Notes: a model not told the origin generated them from the sequence alone. Counted from the first letter of the stretch, positions 15,281 through 25,061 are shown. The stretch is DNA of 34,370 nt from Lachnospiraceae bacterium (GCA_015057365.1 SVEN01000030.1:1-34370), one strand, 5' to 3'. Made by a program: numbers and translations.

Positions 15281-15322
15281 TCAGAGGAGAAGCCCGAAAC
15301 AGGGAGGGGTTTATGCCGGGCT
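15248..15322 (-). ncRNA. Candidate C-rich small regulatory RNA
   Basis: On the minus strand a promoter-like pair (TTTACA 15353-15348, 16-bp spacer, TATAGT 15331-15326) would start transcription near 15319. The roughly 72-nt product would hold a first hairpin (AGCCCG/CGGGCT, 15322-15317 with 15296-15291) whose loop contains CCCCTCCC, a linker with CTCCTCT, and the terminator above. Both C-rich patches are complementary to ribosome binding sites, as in known Gram-positive C-rich small RNAs. Alternative reading: on the plus strand GGGAGGGG precedes a nine-codon frame (ATG at 15313, stop TAG), so the conserved part might be a tiny leader peptide. Confidence 0.4.
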
Positions 15323-15325
15323 ATA

Positions 15326-15353
15326 ACTATATGAAAAAGTAGAAACTTGTAAA
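15326..15353 (-). promoter_or_regulatory. Promoter of the candidate small RNA
   Basis: TTTACA, a 16-bp spacer and TATAGT on the minus strand. The rest of the gap up to 15583 is AT-rich. It contains a plausible plus-strand promoter near 15363-15395 (TTGTTG, 18 bp, TATAAT) and two TGTAAACAAT copies about 200 bp apart, of unknown meaning. Confidence 0.45.
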
Positions 15354-15583
15354 CAATGTAAATTATTGTTGCTTTCTTTATATTGTTATTATAATTGTTA
15401 TATATGTTTCAGGTGTGGATAGTTTATGAACATTCTGTTAATTGAACGAATTCTGCTATTGTAATTATGTCGAAAAAGATTTAAAATAGAAGAGGTGGAA
15501 GTTATTGTTTGAGAAAGCCTATGCGGATTTGCATATACTTTCATTGCAGAGAATGTAAACAATAGGAGAGAAAGAGAGTAAAG

Positions 15584-16036
15584 ATGAATAGTTTTAAAAG
15601 ACTACTCCGAAAGGAATTGGGAGAATCAAGATATAACGGTCTTGTGAACTTTGTAAATAAATATTACAGTCCGGAGGTCAAGGATAATAAAGAGTTGTTT
15701 GAGGAGATATATTCCTATTGCAGCGGTTTGGATTCCGATAAAATCGTAGGTATGCAGATGCGGTTGAATGAAGTGATGTTCAGCGCATTTCAGATAGGCA
15801 GAACCTATTCCTTGGCTTTTTTGGTTTATTTGGGGGCCTTCTTCACATTGCTTAGTATGAATCTGAAAACCGAATTGTTGCTGGCGGGTGTGTTGGGGAT
15901 TACCCTGTGTTTCGGATTGAAAACCGTTCAATTTTTTTCCAACCGTTGTGCTTATGCGGATGCCAGAATTATCGAGACTTACCGTATGGTGCTGGAACGG
16001 ATTTTGGCACGTCGGGCAAGAGGGCAGCACGATTAG
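15584..16036 (+). CDS. Hypothetical membrane protein with two predicted TM segments
   Basis: I do not recognise this 150-residue protein. Residues 1-60 are soluble, basic at first and then mixed, with several Tyr and Asp. Two hydrophobic stretches follow, about residues 75-92 and 97-113, separated by a short turn, so both ends should lie on the same side of the membrane. The last 35 residues are helical and basic, ending RRARGQHD. AGGAG lies about 15 bp before the ATG, a long spacing. The esterase gene follows 13 bp after its stop, so the two are probably co-transcribed, but nothing in the sequence links them functionally. Confidence 0.75.
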   Translation: MNSFKRLLRKELGESRYNGLVNFVNKYYSPEVKDNKELFEEIYSYCSGLDSDKIVGMQMRLNEVMFSAFQIGRTYSLAFLVYLGAFFTLLSMNLKTELLLAGVLGITLCFGLKTVQFFSNRCAYADARIIETYRMVLERILARRARGQHD

Positions 16037-16049
16037 AAGGGAGCAGGAC

Positions 16050-17174
16050 ATGGAAGAACTAAGGACATGGTTGCCGGAAGAGATAAAAGAACTTCGCGTG
16101 TTGGGAAGAACGGCGAAAAAGCATCCGCTTCCTCTTTTTTGGACCGGTTCCGGATTTGAATGCAACTATGACGGAACAGAGCTGTGGTGTGAGTTTGAGA
16201 CGGACTATTCCTATTATGAACAATGGATAGCGGTCTATGTGAACGGTGCCTTTCTGTCGCGTCAGATGTTGAATAAAGGAAAACAGAAGGTATGCCTGTA
16301 TCGTAATATGGCGACACGAAAAGTGAACCACGTAAAAGTAATAAAAGAAGTACAGGCAATGTCCGAGGATCCGGATACGTATCTGGTAATTCACGGTTTG
16401 TGCGGAGACGGTGAGTTTTATCCGCTACCGGAGCCGGATTGCAGAATCGAATTTATCGGAGACAGCATTACCTCCGGGGAAGGAAGCTACGGAAGTACCG
16501 TTGAACAGGACTGGATTTCCATGTGGTTTTCCGCAAGCCGGACCTACCCGTATTTGGTAGCCGAAAGGTTTGGTGCGGAGTACCGGGTGCTTTCCCAGAG
16601 CGGTTTCGGTGTGTATTGTGCCTACGATAACAATCCGGATCGTACGATACCGCGGTATTATGAGCAGGTGTGCGGTACGCTGACCGGGGAACACAATCGT
16701 TTGCTGGGAGCAAAAGAACTCCATGATTTTTCCTCCTGGCAACCGGATTATATCGTAATTAATCTGGGGACCAATGACGGCGGAGCGTTTCATAATCCGG
16801 AATGGATTGATGCGGATACCGGAAGAAAAAATAAAATGGAATACGATAAGAACGGACAACCGATGAAAGAAAGCCTGGACAAGGTGCAAACGGCGGTGAC
16901 GGAGTTTTTAAGCCTTGTGAGGAAAAACAATCCGAAGGCACATATTCTATGGGCTTACGGTATGATGGGAACCTTGGTGGAGCCTGCGATTACGGAAGGA
17001 ATCCGGGAGTTTTGTACTGCGAGCGGAGATACAAAGGTACATTATATCAGGCTGGAGGAAATAGAAAACGATGGTATCGGCGCCAGAAGTCATCCGGGGG
17101 AGAAGGGACACAGACAGGCGGCGGAAGTACTCGGGAATTATATCGAGACATTACAAAGGCAGGAAAAGGAGTAA
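16050..17174 (+). CDS. SGNH/GDSL hydrolase, carbohydrate esterase family 2-like
   Basis: This 374-residue protein has an N-terminal region of about 120 residues rich in aromatic beta-strand-like sequence, then an SGNH esterase domain: nucleophile Ser139 in FIGDSITSGEG, the Asn block GTNDGG (Asn242), and catalytic His348 in SHPGEKGH. This two-domain layout matches carbohydrate esterase family 2, which removes acetyl groups from sugars or xylan and can work with a Ser-His dyad. I do not see the usual Asp three residues before the His (the sequence there is ARSH), consistent with such a dyad. There is no signal peptide, so it would act inside the cell on imported oligosaccharides. GGGAGC precedes the ATG at 16050. 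The DJ-1 gene follows after 3 bp. Confidence 0.83.
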   Translation: MEELRTWLPEEIKELRVLGRTAKKHPLPLFWTGSGFECNYDGTELWCEFETDYSYYEQWIAVYVNGAFLSRQMLNKGKQKVCLYRNMATRKVNHVKVIKEVQAMSEDPDTYLVIHGLCGDGEFYPLPEPDCRIEFIGDSITSGEGSYGSTVEQDWISMWFSASRTYPYLVAERFGAEYRVLSQSGFGVYCAYDNNPDRTIPRYYEQVCGTLTGEHNRLLGAKELHDFSSWQPDYIVINLGTNDGGAFHNPEWIDADTGRKNKMEYDKNGQPMKESLDKVQTAVTEFLSLVRKNNPKAHILWAYGMMGTLVEPAITEGIREFCTASGDTKVHYIRLEEIENDGIGARSHPGEKGHRQAAEVLGNYIETLQRQEKE

Positions 17175-17177
17175 TTT

Positions 17178-17723
17178 ATGAACAAGGTATATGTTTTTTT
17201 TGCGGACGGATTTGAGGAAATCGAAGGACTTACGGTGGTGGACATGCTCCGCCGTGTCAATGTAGAGACGGTAATGGTGTCTGTAAATGACACGAAAACG
17301 GTAACCGGAGCCCATGGAATTATGATTCAGGCAGACGGTGTGTTTGCGGATTATTCTTATGAGGACGGTACGATGGCGGTGCTTCCGGGAGGTATGCCGG
17401 GTACCAATCATTTGATGGCTCATGAGGGAGTAAAGCAGGTATTGCTTTCCTATCATGCCGCAAAGAAATATCTGGCGGCTATTTGTGCGGCTCCGAGTGT
17501 ACTGGGAATGAACGGATTGCTTGAGGGACGCCATGCTACCTGCTATCCGGGCTTTGAAGAGAAGCTTCTTTGTGCAAAGGCATTGCCGGATGCGGTAGTG
17601 ATGGACGGCAACATTATCACCAGCCGCGGAATGGGCACTGCCATTGCCTTTGGTGCAGCCTTGGTTTCCGTGCTGGTGAGTGAGGAAAAGTCGGAGGAAT
17701 TGTTGGCGGCGATTCAGTATTAG
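17178..17723 (+). CDS. DJ-1/PfpI family protein
   Basis: This 181-residue cytosolic protein is of the DJ-1/ThiJ subgroup. The conserved cysteine is Cys103 in AAICAAPS, with the partner Glu in the N-terminal GFEEIEG and the loop LPGGMPG upstream. Family members act as glyoxalase/deglycase-like or redox-sensing proteins, and the exact function here is unknown. Its ribosome site AAAGGAG overlaps the end of the esterase gene, so the two are tightly coupled. Its last four bases overlap the end of the convergent symporter gene, and I saw no clear terminator between them. Confidence 0.88.
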   Translation: MNKVYVFFADGFEEIEGLTVVDMLRRVNVETVMVSVNDTKTVTGAHGIMIQADGVFADYSYEDGTMAVLPGGMPGTNHLMAHEGVKQVLLSYHAAKKYLAAICAAPSVLGMNGLLEGRHATCYPGFEEKLLCAKALPDAVVMDGNIITSRGMGTAIAFGAALVSVLVSEEKSEELLAAIQY

Positions 17724-19018
17724 TTCTTTGGCGGACGGATGTCACGCCCGAGGGAAAACAGCGCAAAAACATTGGGCAGTACCATACAGGCGTTGATAAA
17801 GTCGGTTATCTCCCAAATTAGGGGAAGTGACAGGACAGAACCGAGGAAAACCATCCCGAGGTAGCAGAGACGATAGGTCGGCAAGGCGGAAGTACCGAAC
17901 AGATAGATCACGGCCCGGGCACCGAAGTAGGACCAGCCGATTAAGGTGGCGTAGGCAAAGGCGATTAATGAGATGCCAAGGACGAGTTCGCCGCAGGGCA
18001 GAAGGGAAAACGCCGCGCTTGTTAAGGTGGTGGCGGTATAGGTCGTTGCCAGGTCGGGAGTTCTGAGTAAGGAACTGACAATGACAATGCCGGTGAGAGC
18101 ACAAAGAATGACGGTGTCCCAGAAGACCGCAGACATAGAAAGAAGAGCAGCCTGTTCCGGACTGCTTTTTTTGTTGTCCGTAAAAGCCAAAGGAGAGGTG
18201 CCGATGCCCGCTTCGTTGGTAAAAAGTCCCCGTGCGATACCATAACGTGCAGAAAATAAAAAAGAACCGCCGGCAATACCGCCCAGAGCAGCCGTGGGGG
18301 TAAACGCCGAGGAAAGAATAAGGCGCAAGGAAGGCAGTAAATAGGCGTGATTCAGGATAAGTAAAAGTAGGCAGGATGCCAGATAAAGAACGGCCATGGC
18401 CGGAACAAGCCGGCTGCAAAAACCCCGGATGGCATCGGAGCCGTGCAGGATGACATATCCGACAAAGACAACCAACAAAATCCCTGTGAAAACAGGGGAA
18501 ATGCCGGCAATGTCCGATAAGGTTTCCGAAACGGTTCCGGCCTGAGTAGAACATCCGATGCCAAAAGAAGCAATCAGAAGAAGAAAGGCAAAGAGACGTC
18601 CTGCGTTTTTTCTTTTCAGGCCATGCTCCAGAACATACATCATACCTCCGTGCAGAGTACCGTCGTTGTTTTTTTTCCGGTGGAGCATGCAAAGGTAGCA
18701 TTCCGCATAAGCCGTTGCCATGCCGAGAATGCCGGTGACCCAACACCAGAAAACGGCACCGGGGCCACCTAAGGCTACAGCAGAGGAGACGCCCACAATA
18801 TTTCCGGTTCCCAGAGTGGCGGCAAGGGCGGTGGTCAGGGAACGGAAACTTTGTTTTTTTTCACCGTTTCCGGAAAAACGGAGTGCGGCCGGGAGGTGGC
18901 GTTGCACCAAACGAAGGCGCAGGGTAAAAAAAAGATGGGTTCCCAAAAGAAGAATGAGGAGAGGGCCGTTCCAAAGAAAACGGTTGGCGGCACATAAATA
19001 ATCATAGAGGAGAGACAT
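17720..19018 (-). CDS. Sodium:alanine symporter (AGCS family)
   Basis: This 432-residue inner-membrane transporter takes up alanine or glycine with sodium. Family marks are GTGNIVGVSSAVALGGPGAVFW near residue 70 and TNEAGIGTSPLAF in the middle, within about ten hydrophobic segments. I place the start at the ATG at 19016-19018. The frame continues upstream to 19363, but that part overlaps the divergent promoter and the next gene and does not look like transporter sequence. The ribosome site is weak. The gene converges on the DJ-1 gene with a 4-bp overlap. Confidence 0.9.
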   Translation of the reverse strand: MSLLYDYLCAANRFLWNGPLLILLLGTHLFFTLRLRLVQRHLPAALRFSGNGEKKQSFRSLTTALAATLGTGNIVGVSSAVALGGPGAVFWCWVTGILGMATAYAECYLCMLHRKKNNDGTLHGGMMYVLEHGLKRKNAGRLFAFLLLIASFGIGCSTQAGTVSETLSDIAGISPVFTGILLVVFVGYVILHGSDAIRGFCSRLVPAMAVLYLASCLLLLILNHAYLLPSLRLILSSAFTPTAALGGIAGGSFLFSARYGIARGLFTNEAGIGTSPLAFTDNKKSSPEQAALLSMSAVFWDTVILCALTGIVIVSSLLRTPDLATTYTATTLTSAAFSLLPCGELVLGISLIAFAYATLIGWSYFGARAVIYLFGTSALPTYRLCYLGMVFLGSVLSLPLIWEITDFINACMVLPNVFALFSLGRDIRPPKN

Positions 19019-19087
19019 AGGAAAGCCTTTTTTGTTTATTTTATGTAGGGGAAAAGGCAAAAATACGGCAAAAATGCAAAAATGGGG

Positions 19088-19117
19088 TTGCGTATTGAAA
19101 AACAGACATGTTATAAT
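19088..19117 (+). promoter_or_regulatory. Sigma-A promoter of the membrane diguanylate cyclase
   Basis: TTGCGT (19088-19093), an 18-bp spacer and TATAAT (19112-19117). Three copies of GCAAAAAT (19057-19064, 19068-19075, 19076-19083) lie just upstream, the last two in direct contact. Confidence 0.6.
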
Positions 19118-19187
19118 CAATATGTAGTGTTTTCTTTTTGCGTATATTACTACAGAGTGTAGTCGAAACATGCACGGAGGGTTTGCT

Positions 19188-20327
19188 ATGGGATATGTCT
19201 TTTCCGACAAAGGAACAGACCGGCAGATGCTTACGCTGGAACGAAAGAATGTACAGCGTATTGTTTTTGTTCCCCTTTTTTTGGCGGTGTTCTCTGTGGT
19301 AGGAATTATTTTCTTGTCTAAAGCGGAGTTGTTCCGGCTTTCGGACAAACTGATCGTTGCCATGGCTCTTTATGGGGTATTCTCGGTGGCATTTTCCTGT
19401 TTTGCGGTGCAGTTATTAAAAAGAAAAAGTAAAAAGAGTGAACTTTGGTTGTTTCAGATGCTGTATCTGATTGTGAATACCGGAATGCTCACATATATTT
19501 CCTATGCCTTTTGGAAAGGTACGGGTTCGGTTGTACCGTATATGCTGACGGTGCTTTTGGGGGCTTGTTGCTTATTATACAGTAAATGGGAATACGGACT
19601 TTGTGTGGTAATCGAAGCGGTATTTCCGGTTGTACTGTATTCGGAAAAGGCGCTGCTTCCGGAGCAAACGGTGGTTGTGGTAGCGCTGCATGTGTTGTGT
19701 GCGGTGGTGGCATTGGAATTATATCATGGGCAAAAGAGGGCAGAAGAGTATCGCAGAAGATATGTACAAGAGGTAAAGACTGCGGAAACGGACCCTTTGA
19801 CAAAGATTAACAATCGTCGGGGGATGATGCGCAGAGTGATGTCGGTGTGGCCGGCCTTGGAGGAGGCGAACCGCAACGTGGCGGTTATGGTAATCGACAT
19901 CGATCATTTTAAAAAGTACAATGACAAATTCGGTCATCCGGCTGGGGACGCCTGTTTGTCTCGTGTAGCCGACACCGTAAAGCGAACCGTAAAGGGGGTT
20001 CCGGCGTTGGTGGCTCGTATCGGCGGAGAAGAGTTTTTGGTGTTTGTACACAGCGTAAGCAATACTGCGGCAAGGGAGCTAGCGGAGCAGATCCGCCGGA
20101 ATGTGGAGGCACTTAGGATGCCTCACTCCGAGGAGGCAAAGTACCGGGTGGTAACGGTCAGTGTCGGAGTGGCAACAGACCGGTGTAGCAAAGAGATCAG
20201 TTTCGGCGGGTTATATCGCCGTGCGGATAAGGAATTGTACCGTGCGAAGAATTCCGGGCGGAACCGCATAAAGGGTTACGGAGATGATTTTTCGACAGGA
20301 ACGGAGCGCAGAGCCGGCATTCATTAA
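19188..20327 (+). CDS. Membrane-bound diguanylate cyclase (GGEEF)
   Basis: This 379-residue protein has about six hydrophobic segments in residues 25-180, then a short charged coiled-coil-like stretch and a GGDEF domain from about residue 205. The active site is GGEEF at 279-283, preceded by the metal/substrate segment DIDHFKKYND and a normal N-terminal DPLTKINNRRG. It should make cyclic di-GMP from GTP. No RxxD inhibitory site is seen in the usual place before GGEEF, so product inhibition may be absent. The N-terminal sensor is not one I recognise. ATG at 19188 follows CGGAGGG; a start six codons earlier is possible. It has its own promoter. Confidence 0.9.
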   Translation: MGYVFSDKGTDRQMLTLERKNVQRIVFVPLFLAVFSVVGIIFLSKAELFRLSDKLIVAMALYGVFSVAFSCFAVQLLKRKSKKSELWLFQMLYLIVNTGMLTYISYAFWKGTGSVVPYMLTVLLGACCLLYSKWEYGLCVVIEAVFPVVLYSEKALLPEQTVVVVALHVLCAVVALELYHGQKRAEEYRRRYVQEVKTAETDPLTKINNRRGMMRRVMSVWPALEEANRNVAVMVIDIDHFKKYNDKFGHPAGDACLSRVADTVKRTVKGVPALVARIGGEEFLVFVHSVSNTAARELAEQIRRNVEALRMPHSEEAKYRVVTVSVGVATDRCSKEISFGGLYRRADKELYRAKNSGRNRIKGYGDDFSTGTERRAGIH

Positions 20328-20355
20328 AAAATCTATAAATTCATTATTTTCTTGC

Positions 20356-20384
20356 TTGCATTTCATTTCGTGTTATGTTAGAGT
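20356..20384 (+). promoter_or_regulatory. Possible promoter of glmM
   Basis: TTGCAT (20356-20361), 17 bp, TAGAGT (20379-20384). An overlapping alternative is TTGCTT (20352-20357), 16 bp, TATGTT (20374-20379). Neither -10 is strong. Confidence 0.35.
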
Positions 20385-20421
20385 ATACCATGTGTAAATG
20401 AACGGAAATAACGGAGGAACT

Positions 20422-21765
20422 ATGGGTAAGTATTTCGGTACGGACGGGTTTCGCGGTGAGGCCGGCGTAAACCTGACGGTAGAGCATGCCTTCAGAGTAG
20501 GGCGTTTTTTAGGTTATTATTACGGAAAAGAGCATAAGGCCAAGGTAGTTATCGGAAAGGATACGAGACGTTCCGGCGATATGTTGGAGTATGCGCTTGT
20601 GGCGGGGCTTACGGCCAGCGGAGCAGATGTGTATCAGCTTCATGTCGTGCCGACTCCGGGGGTTGCATATGTAGTAAGACAGGATGGTTTTGACTGCGGC
20701 ATTATGATTACTGCCAGCCATAATCCTTTCTATGATAACGGCATTAAGGTCATTAACGGTAAGGGATATAAATTAGAGGCTGACGTTGAACAGCAGATTG
20801 AGGATTATATCGACGGAATCATTGAAGAAGTTCCTTATGCGAGACGGGAGAACATCGGTAAGACGGTGGATTACTCCGAGGGAAGACAGCACTATATCGA
20901 CTATCTGACCGGTCTGGTAAAGGGTTCCTTTGCGGGAGTTAAGGTTGGTCTGGATTTGGCCAACGGTTCCGCTACGTCTGTTGCAAAGCAGGTATTTGAT
21001 GCATTGGGTGCAACCACCTGTGTCATCAGCCTGGAGCCGGATGGACTTAATATCAATACCGATTGCGGTTCCACCCATATGGAACGTTTGCAGAAGCTGG
21101 TTTTGGAGAAGAAGCTGGATGTGGGTTTTGCTTATGACGGTGACGCGGATCGTTGTCTTGCGGTGGACCATGAAGGAAAGCTTGTGGAAGGCGACCATAT
21201 TATGTATCTGTGCGGAAAGTATATGAAGGAGCACGGAGAGCTTGCAAACGATACGGTCGTTACTACGGTTATGTCAAACCTGGGATTGTACAAGGCTTTT
21301 GATGAGATTGGCATCCGCTATGAGAAAACGGCGGTGGGCGATAAGTATGTCCATGAGAATATGATGGAAAACGGTCACGTGATCGGCGGAGAAAATTCCG
21401 GTCATATTATTTTTATGAAGCACGCTACCACCGGAGACGGTGTACTGACTTCCTTAAAGGTAATGGAGGTTATGGCGGAGACAAAGAAGTCCCTTGCGGA
21501 GCTTGCAAGCGGAATGACAGTCTATCCGCAGCGCTTGGTGAATGTAAGGGTTACGGATAAGAAGGAAGCCCAGGCAGACCCGGAGGTACAGAAGAAGGTG
21601 GCCGAGGTCGCTAAGCTTCTGGGGGACGAAGGACGTATTCTCGTAAGAGAAAGCGGTACGGAACCTTTGGTACGTGTAATGGTGGAAGCAAAAACGGATG
21701 AGTTATGTATTCAATACACTGACGCGGTAGTAGAGACTTTACAGAACCGGGGCTTTGTGTTATAA
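20422..21765 (+). CDS. glmM: Phosphoglucosamine mutase
   Basis: This 447-residue enzyme converts glucosamine-6-phosphate to glucosamine-1-phosphate for peptidoglycan precursors. The phosphoserine is Ser99 in TASHNP, the Mg loop is DGDADRC, the sugar loop is GENSGH, and the phosphate loop is RESGTEPLVR. Length matches GlmM rather than the longer phosphoglucomutases. ATG at 20422 follows CGGAGG; an earlier in-frame start at 20398 has no ribosome site. Trigger factor follows after only 34 bp without a clear terminator, so the two may be co-transcribed. Confidence 0.95.
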   Translation: MGKYFGTDGFRGEAGVNLTVEHAFRVGRFLGYYYGKEHKAKVVIGKDTRRSGDMLEYALVAGLTASGADVYQLHVVPTPGVAYVVRQDGFDCGIMITASHNPFYDNGIKVINGKGYKLEADVEQQIEDYIDGIIEEVPYARRENIGKTVDYSEGRQHYIDYLTGLVKGSFAGVKVGLDLANGSATSVAKQVFDALGATTCVISLEPDGLNINTDCGSTHMERLQKLVLEKKLDVGFAYDGDADRCLAVDHEGKLVEGDHIMYLCGKYMKEHGELANDTVVTTVMSNLGLYKAFDEIGIRYEKTAVGDKYVHENMMENGHVIGGENSGHIIFMKHATTGDGVLTSLKVMEVMAETKKSLAELASGMTVYPQRLVNVRVTDKKEAQADPEVQKKVAEVAKLLGDEGRILVRESGTEPLVRVMVEAKTDELCIQYTDAVVETLQNRGFVL

Positions 21766-21799
21766 TAAAACGATACGATTTTAAGGAGGACATTTTGAA

Positions 21800-23086
21800 A
21801 TGAGTTTCAAAGTTGAAGAATTAGGCAAGAGCATGGTAAAGCTTACCATCGAGGTTGCAGCGGAAGAGTTTGAGAAAGCAATGGAGACGGCATATCAGAA
21901 GAATAAAAATAAATTGTCCGTACAGGGTTTTCGTAAGGGTAAGGCTCCGAGAGCCATGATCGAGAAGATGTACGGTGCAGGCATTTTCTATGAAGATGCG
22001 GCAAATGAGTTAATTCCGGATGCTTACGAGAAGGCAGCGGTTGAGAGCGGCCTTGATATTGTTTCCAGACCGGAAATCGACCTGGTTCAGGTGGAAAAGG
22101 GTAAGGAGTTCATCTTTACCGCAGAAGTAGCAGTAAAGCCGGAGGTTACCTTAGGCGAGTATAAGGGCGTTGAGGTTGAGAAGACCGATGTGAACGTATC
22201 CGACGATGAGGTGGCAGCAGAGCTTGACCGTGTAAGAGAGCAGAATGCAAGAATTCTTACCGTAGAGGACAGACCGGTTGCTGACGGCGATGAGACTGTA
22301 ATCGATTTCGAAGGCTTTGTAGACGGTGTACCGTTTGCAGGCGGCAAGGGTGAGGATTACAAGCTTGTTATCGGTTCCCATTCCTTTATCGATACCTTCG
22401 AGGAGCAGTTAATCGGTAAGAACATCGGCGAAGAGGTAGATGTTAACGTTACTTTCCCGACCGAGTACCATGCAGAGGAGCTTGCAGGTAAGCCGGCACT
22501 CTTCAAGGTTACGATTAAGGCTATCACCGCAAAGGAGCTTCCGGAGCTGGATGATGAGTTCGCGGTAGACGTATCCGAGTTCGATACCCTTGCGGAGTAC
22601 AAGGAAGACATTAAGAAGAACCTTCTTGAGAAGAAGGAAAAGGAAGCAAAGTTCGCAAAGGAAGATAAGGTGGTTGATAAGATTATCGAGAACGCAACCA
22701 TGGAGATTCCGGATGCGATGATTGATACCCAGACCCGTCAGATGGCTGAGGAGTACGCACAGAGACTTCAGATGCAGGGCTTGAACCTTGAGCAGTACTT
22801 CAAGTTCACCGGTATGAATGCAAACAGCTTCATGGAGAACTTAAAGCCGCAGGCATTAAAGAGAATCCAGTGCAGACTTGTTCTTGAGGCTGTTGTAAAG
22901 GCTGAGAACATCGAAGTTACCGAGGAAGAGTTAGACAAGGAATTCGATACCATGGCTCAGAACTACCGCATGGAGAAGGATAAGCTTGTTGAGCTTGTAG
23001 GCGAGAAGGAAAAGGAACAGATTAAGATGGATATCGCAGTACAGAAGGCTGTAGACTTCGTACGCGACGCTGCAAAAGAAAAGTAA
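21800..23086 (+). CDS. tig: Trigger factor (ribosome-associated chaperone)
   Basis: This 428-residue chaperone binds at the ribosomal exit tunnel. The ribosome-binding loop appears as GFRKGKAPR at about residues 45-53. The FKBP-type prolyl isomerase domain (about 150-245) starts after [14 protein letters not shown], and the long helical C-terminal domain makes up the rest. Length is normal. TAAGGAGG precedes the ATG. It heads the conserved proteostasis block tig-clpP-clpX-lon-ysxC. Codon choice is strongly biased, as expected of a highly expressed gene. Confidence 0.96.
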   Translation: MSFKVEELGKSMVKLTIEVAAEEFEKAMETAYQKNKNKLSVQGFRKGKAPRAMIEKMYGAGIFYEDAANELIPDAYEKAAVESGLDIVSRPEIDLVQVEKGKEFIFTAEVAVKPEVTLGEYKGVEVEKTDVNVSDDEVAAELDRVREQNARILTVEDRPVADGDETVIDFEGFVDGVPFAGGKGEDYKLVIGSHSFIDTFEEQLIGKNIGEEVDVNVTFPTEYHAEELAGKPALFKVTIKAITAKELPELDDEFAVDVSEFDTLAEYKEDIKKNLLEKKEKEAKFAKEDKVVDKIIENATMEIPDAMIDTQTRQMAEEYAQRLQMQGLNLEQYFKFTGMNANSFMENLKPQALKRIQCRLVLEAVVKAENIEVTEEELDKEFDTMAQNYRMEKDKLVELVGEKEKEQIKMDIAVQKAVDFVRDAAKEK

Positions 23087-23099
23087 GAAGAATTAACAT

Positions 23100-23126
23100 A
23101 AGGGATGTTCCGCATGGGCATCCCTT
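23100..23126 (+). other. Intercistronic hairpin between tig and clpP
   Basis: An 8-bp stem (23100-23107 with 23119-23126) and an 11-base loop, without a following T-run. It is more likely an RNA stability or partial-termination element than a full terminator. Confidence 0.5.
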
Positions 23127-23151
23127 CGTTGCCAGAAAGGAGTTTAATCAT

Positions 23152-23733
23152 ATGAGTTTAGTACCTTACGTGTTGGAACAGACCGCCAAGGGTGAACGTA
23201 CCTATGACATTTATTCCAGATTATTAAAGGATCGTATTATTTTTCTCGGAGAAGAGGTAAACGATGTAACCGCAAGCCTTGTGGTTGCCCAGCTTTTGTT
23301 CTTAGAGAGCGAGGATCCGAAGAGAGATATCAGTTTATATATTAACAGCCCGGGTGGTTCCGTAACCGCAGGTATGGCAATTTACGATACCATGCAGTAT
23401 ATTAAGTGTGACGTATCCACCATTTGTATCGGTATGGCTGCCAGCATGGGTGCTTTCCTCTTGGCCGGCGGTACCAAGGGCAAGCGTTTTGCACTGCCGA
23501 ATGCGGAGGTTATGATTCATCAGCCGTCCGGTGGCGCAAGAGGTCAGGCAACCGAGATTGAAATTGCGGCAAAGAATATTTTACGTACGAGACAGAAGTT
23601 GAACGAGATTCTTGCTGCCAATACCGGTAAGCCGATTGAGGTGATTGCGGTAGATACCGAGCGTGATAACTATATGACGGCGGAAGAGGCTGTGGCATAC
23701 GGCTTAATCGACAGTGTCATCACGAATCGCTAA
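23152..23733 (+). CDS. clpP: ATP-dependent Clp protease proteolytic subunit
   Basis: This 193-residue serine protease forms the barrel that degrades proteins fed by ClpX or other AAA+ unfoldases. The catalytic triad is visible as Ser98 (GMAASMGA), His123 (MIHQPSGG) and Asp172. The N-terminus (LVPYVLEQT) is typical, with a short propeptide at most. GAAAGGAG precedes the ATG. It sits directly before clpX, the classic pair. Confidence 0.97.
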   Translation: MSLVPYVLEQTAKGERTYDIYSRLLKDRIIFLGEEVNDVTASLVVAQLLFLESEDPKRDISLYINSPGGSVTAGMAIYDTMQYIKCDVSTICIGMAASMGAFLLAGGTKGKRFALPNAEVMIHQPSGGARGQATEIEIAAKNILRTRQKLNEILAANTGKPIEVIAVDTERDNYMTAEEAVAYGLIDSVITNR

Positions 23734-23759
23734 TAGCAGATAACTGAGGTGAATGTAAA

Positions 23760-25061
23760 GTGGCAAATAAGACAGATGACAGACAGAACTTTTTTTGTTC
23801 TTTCTGCGGAAAAGCGCAAAAGCAGGTAAGAAAGATGATATCTGGCCCGTCCGGAGTTTATATTTGTGATGAGTGTATCGAGCTGTGCGCAGAACTGGTA
23901 GATGAGATGGAGAAGGACGATGATTTTGAAGATGCGGCAGAGAGTGAAATCAATTTGCTCAAACCGATGGAAATCAAGGCCTTTTTGGATGAATATGTAA
24001 TCGGTCAGGAGGATGCCAAGAAGGTGCTTGCCGTATCGGTGTATAACCATTACAAGCGCGTTCTGATGCAACCGAGCATGGATGTGGAGCTTCAAAAGTC
24101 CAACATCTTAATGATCGGTCCTACCGGTAGCGGTAAGACCTATCTTGCCCAGACGTTGGCGAAGTTACTTAACGTACCGTTTGCGATTGCGGATGCAACG
24201 GCGCTTACGGAGGCCGGCTATGTGGGTGAAGACGTAGAGAATATTTTGTTAAAGCTGATTCAGGCAGCGGATTTTGATATTGAGCGCGCGGAGCACGGTA
24301 TTATCTATATTGACGAGATTGATAAGATTACCCGTAAGTCCGAGAATGTATCCATTACCCGTGATGTGTCCGGCGAGGGTGTACAGCAGGCGTTGTTAAA
24401 GATTTTAGAGGGCACGGTGGCATCCGTTCCGCCGCAGGGCGGAAGAAAGCACCCGCATCAGGAGTTGTTACAGATTAATACGACAAATATCCTGTTTATT
24501 TGCGGCGGTGCTTTTGACGGCTTGGAAAAGATTGTAGAGGCTCGTACCGGACATAAGTCCATGGGCTTTAATGCGGAAATCGGCGACGGAATGGAACTTC
24601 GTATCGGTGACATGTTCCGTCAGGTGATGCCGCAGGATTTGGTAAAATTTGGTTTGATTCCGGAGTTTATCGGCCGTGTGCCGGTAACGGTTGCATTGGA
24701 TATTCTGGATGAGGATGCCCTTGTTCGCATTTTGGCAGAGCCGAAGAATGCACTGACCAAGCAGTATCAGCGCATTTTTGAGTTGGACGGCGTGGAGCTG
24801 GAATTTGAGGAAGAGGCACTTCGCGTTATCGCAAGACGTGCGGTGGAGCAGAAGACCGGTGCCAGAGGCTTGCGCTCCATTATGGAAAATATCATGATGG
24901 ATACCATGTATCGTGCACCTTCCGATGAAAGCATCTTAAAGTGTATTGTGACCAAGGAGGCAGCAGAAGGAACCGAAGAACCGACCTTGGAGGTTGCCGA
25001 GCACAGAAAGCGTTCTCATTCCAAGAATGCGGGCGCCCGCAGCACGGATGAGAGTGCATAA
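23760..25061 (+). CDS. clpX: ATP-dependent Clp protease ATP-binding subunit ClpX
   Basis: This 433-residue AAA+ unfoldase has an N-terminal zinc domain (Cys13, Cys16, Cys36, Cys39), Walker A GPTGSGKT (120-127), Walker B IIYIDEID and the C-terminal sensor region. The ClpP-docking loop reads MGF at 268-270, where IGF or LGF is usual. Translation probably starts at GTG 23760, the first codon that gives the standard N-terminus. The ribosome site is weak (GAGGTGA), in keeping with coupling to clpP 26 bp upstream. Confidence 0.97.
   Translation: MANKTDDRQNFFCSFCGKAQKQVRKMISGPSGVYICDECIELCAELVDEMEKDDDFEDAAESEINLLKPMEIKAFLDEYVIGQEDAKKVLAVSVYNHYKRVLMQPSMDVELQKSNILMIGPTGSGKTYLAQTLAKLLNVPFAIADATALTEAGYVGEDVENILLKLIQAADFDIERAEHGIIYIDEIDKITRKSENVSITRDVSGEGVQQALLKILEGTVASVPPQGGRKHPHQELLQINTTNILFICGGAFDGLEKIVEARTGHKSMGFNAEIGDGMELRIGDMFRQVMPQDLVKFGLIPEFIGRVPVTVALDILDEDALVRILAEPKNALTKQYQRIFELDGVELEFEEEALRVIARRAVEQKTGARGLRSIMENIMMDTMYRAPSDESILKCIVTKEAAEGTEEPTLEVAEHRKRSHSKNAGARSTDESA

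Noticed and set aside
19057..19083. Three GCAAAAAT repeats before the cyclase promoter as an operator
   Set aside because: The spacing is uneven (11 then 8 bp), the motif is low-complexity and A-rich, and no regulator is nearby.
19019..19363. N-terminal extension of the alanine symporter
   Set aside because: It overlaps the divergent promoter and the start of the cyclase gene, and the residues are basic and unlike the family.
23087..23151. Terminator separating tig from clpP
   Set aside because: The hairpin has no T-run, so it is listed only as an intercistronic hairpin.
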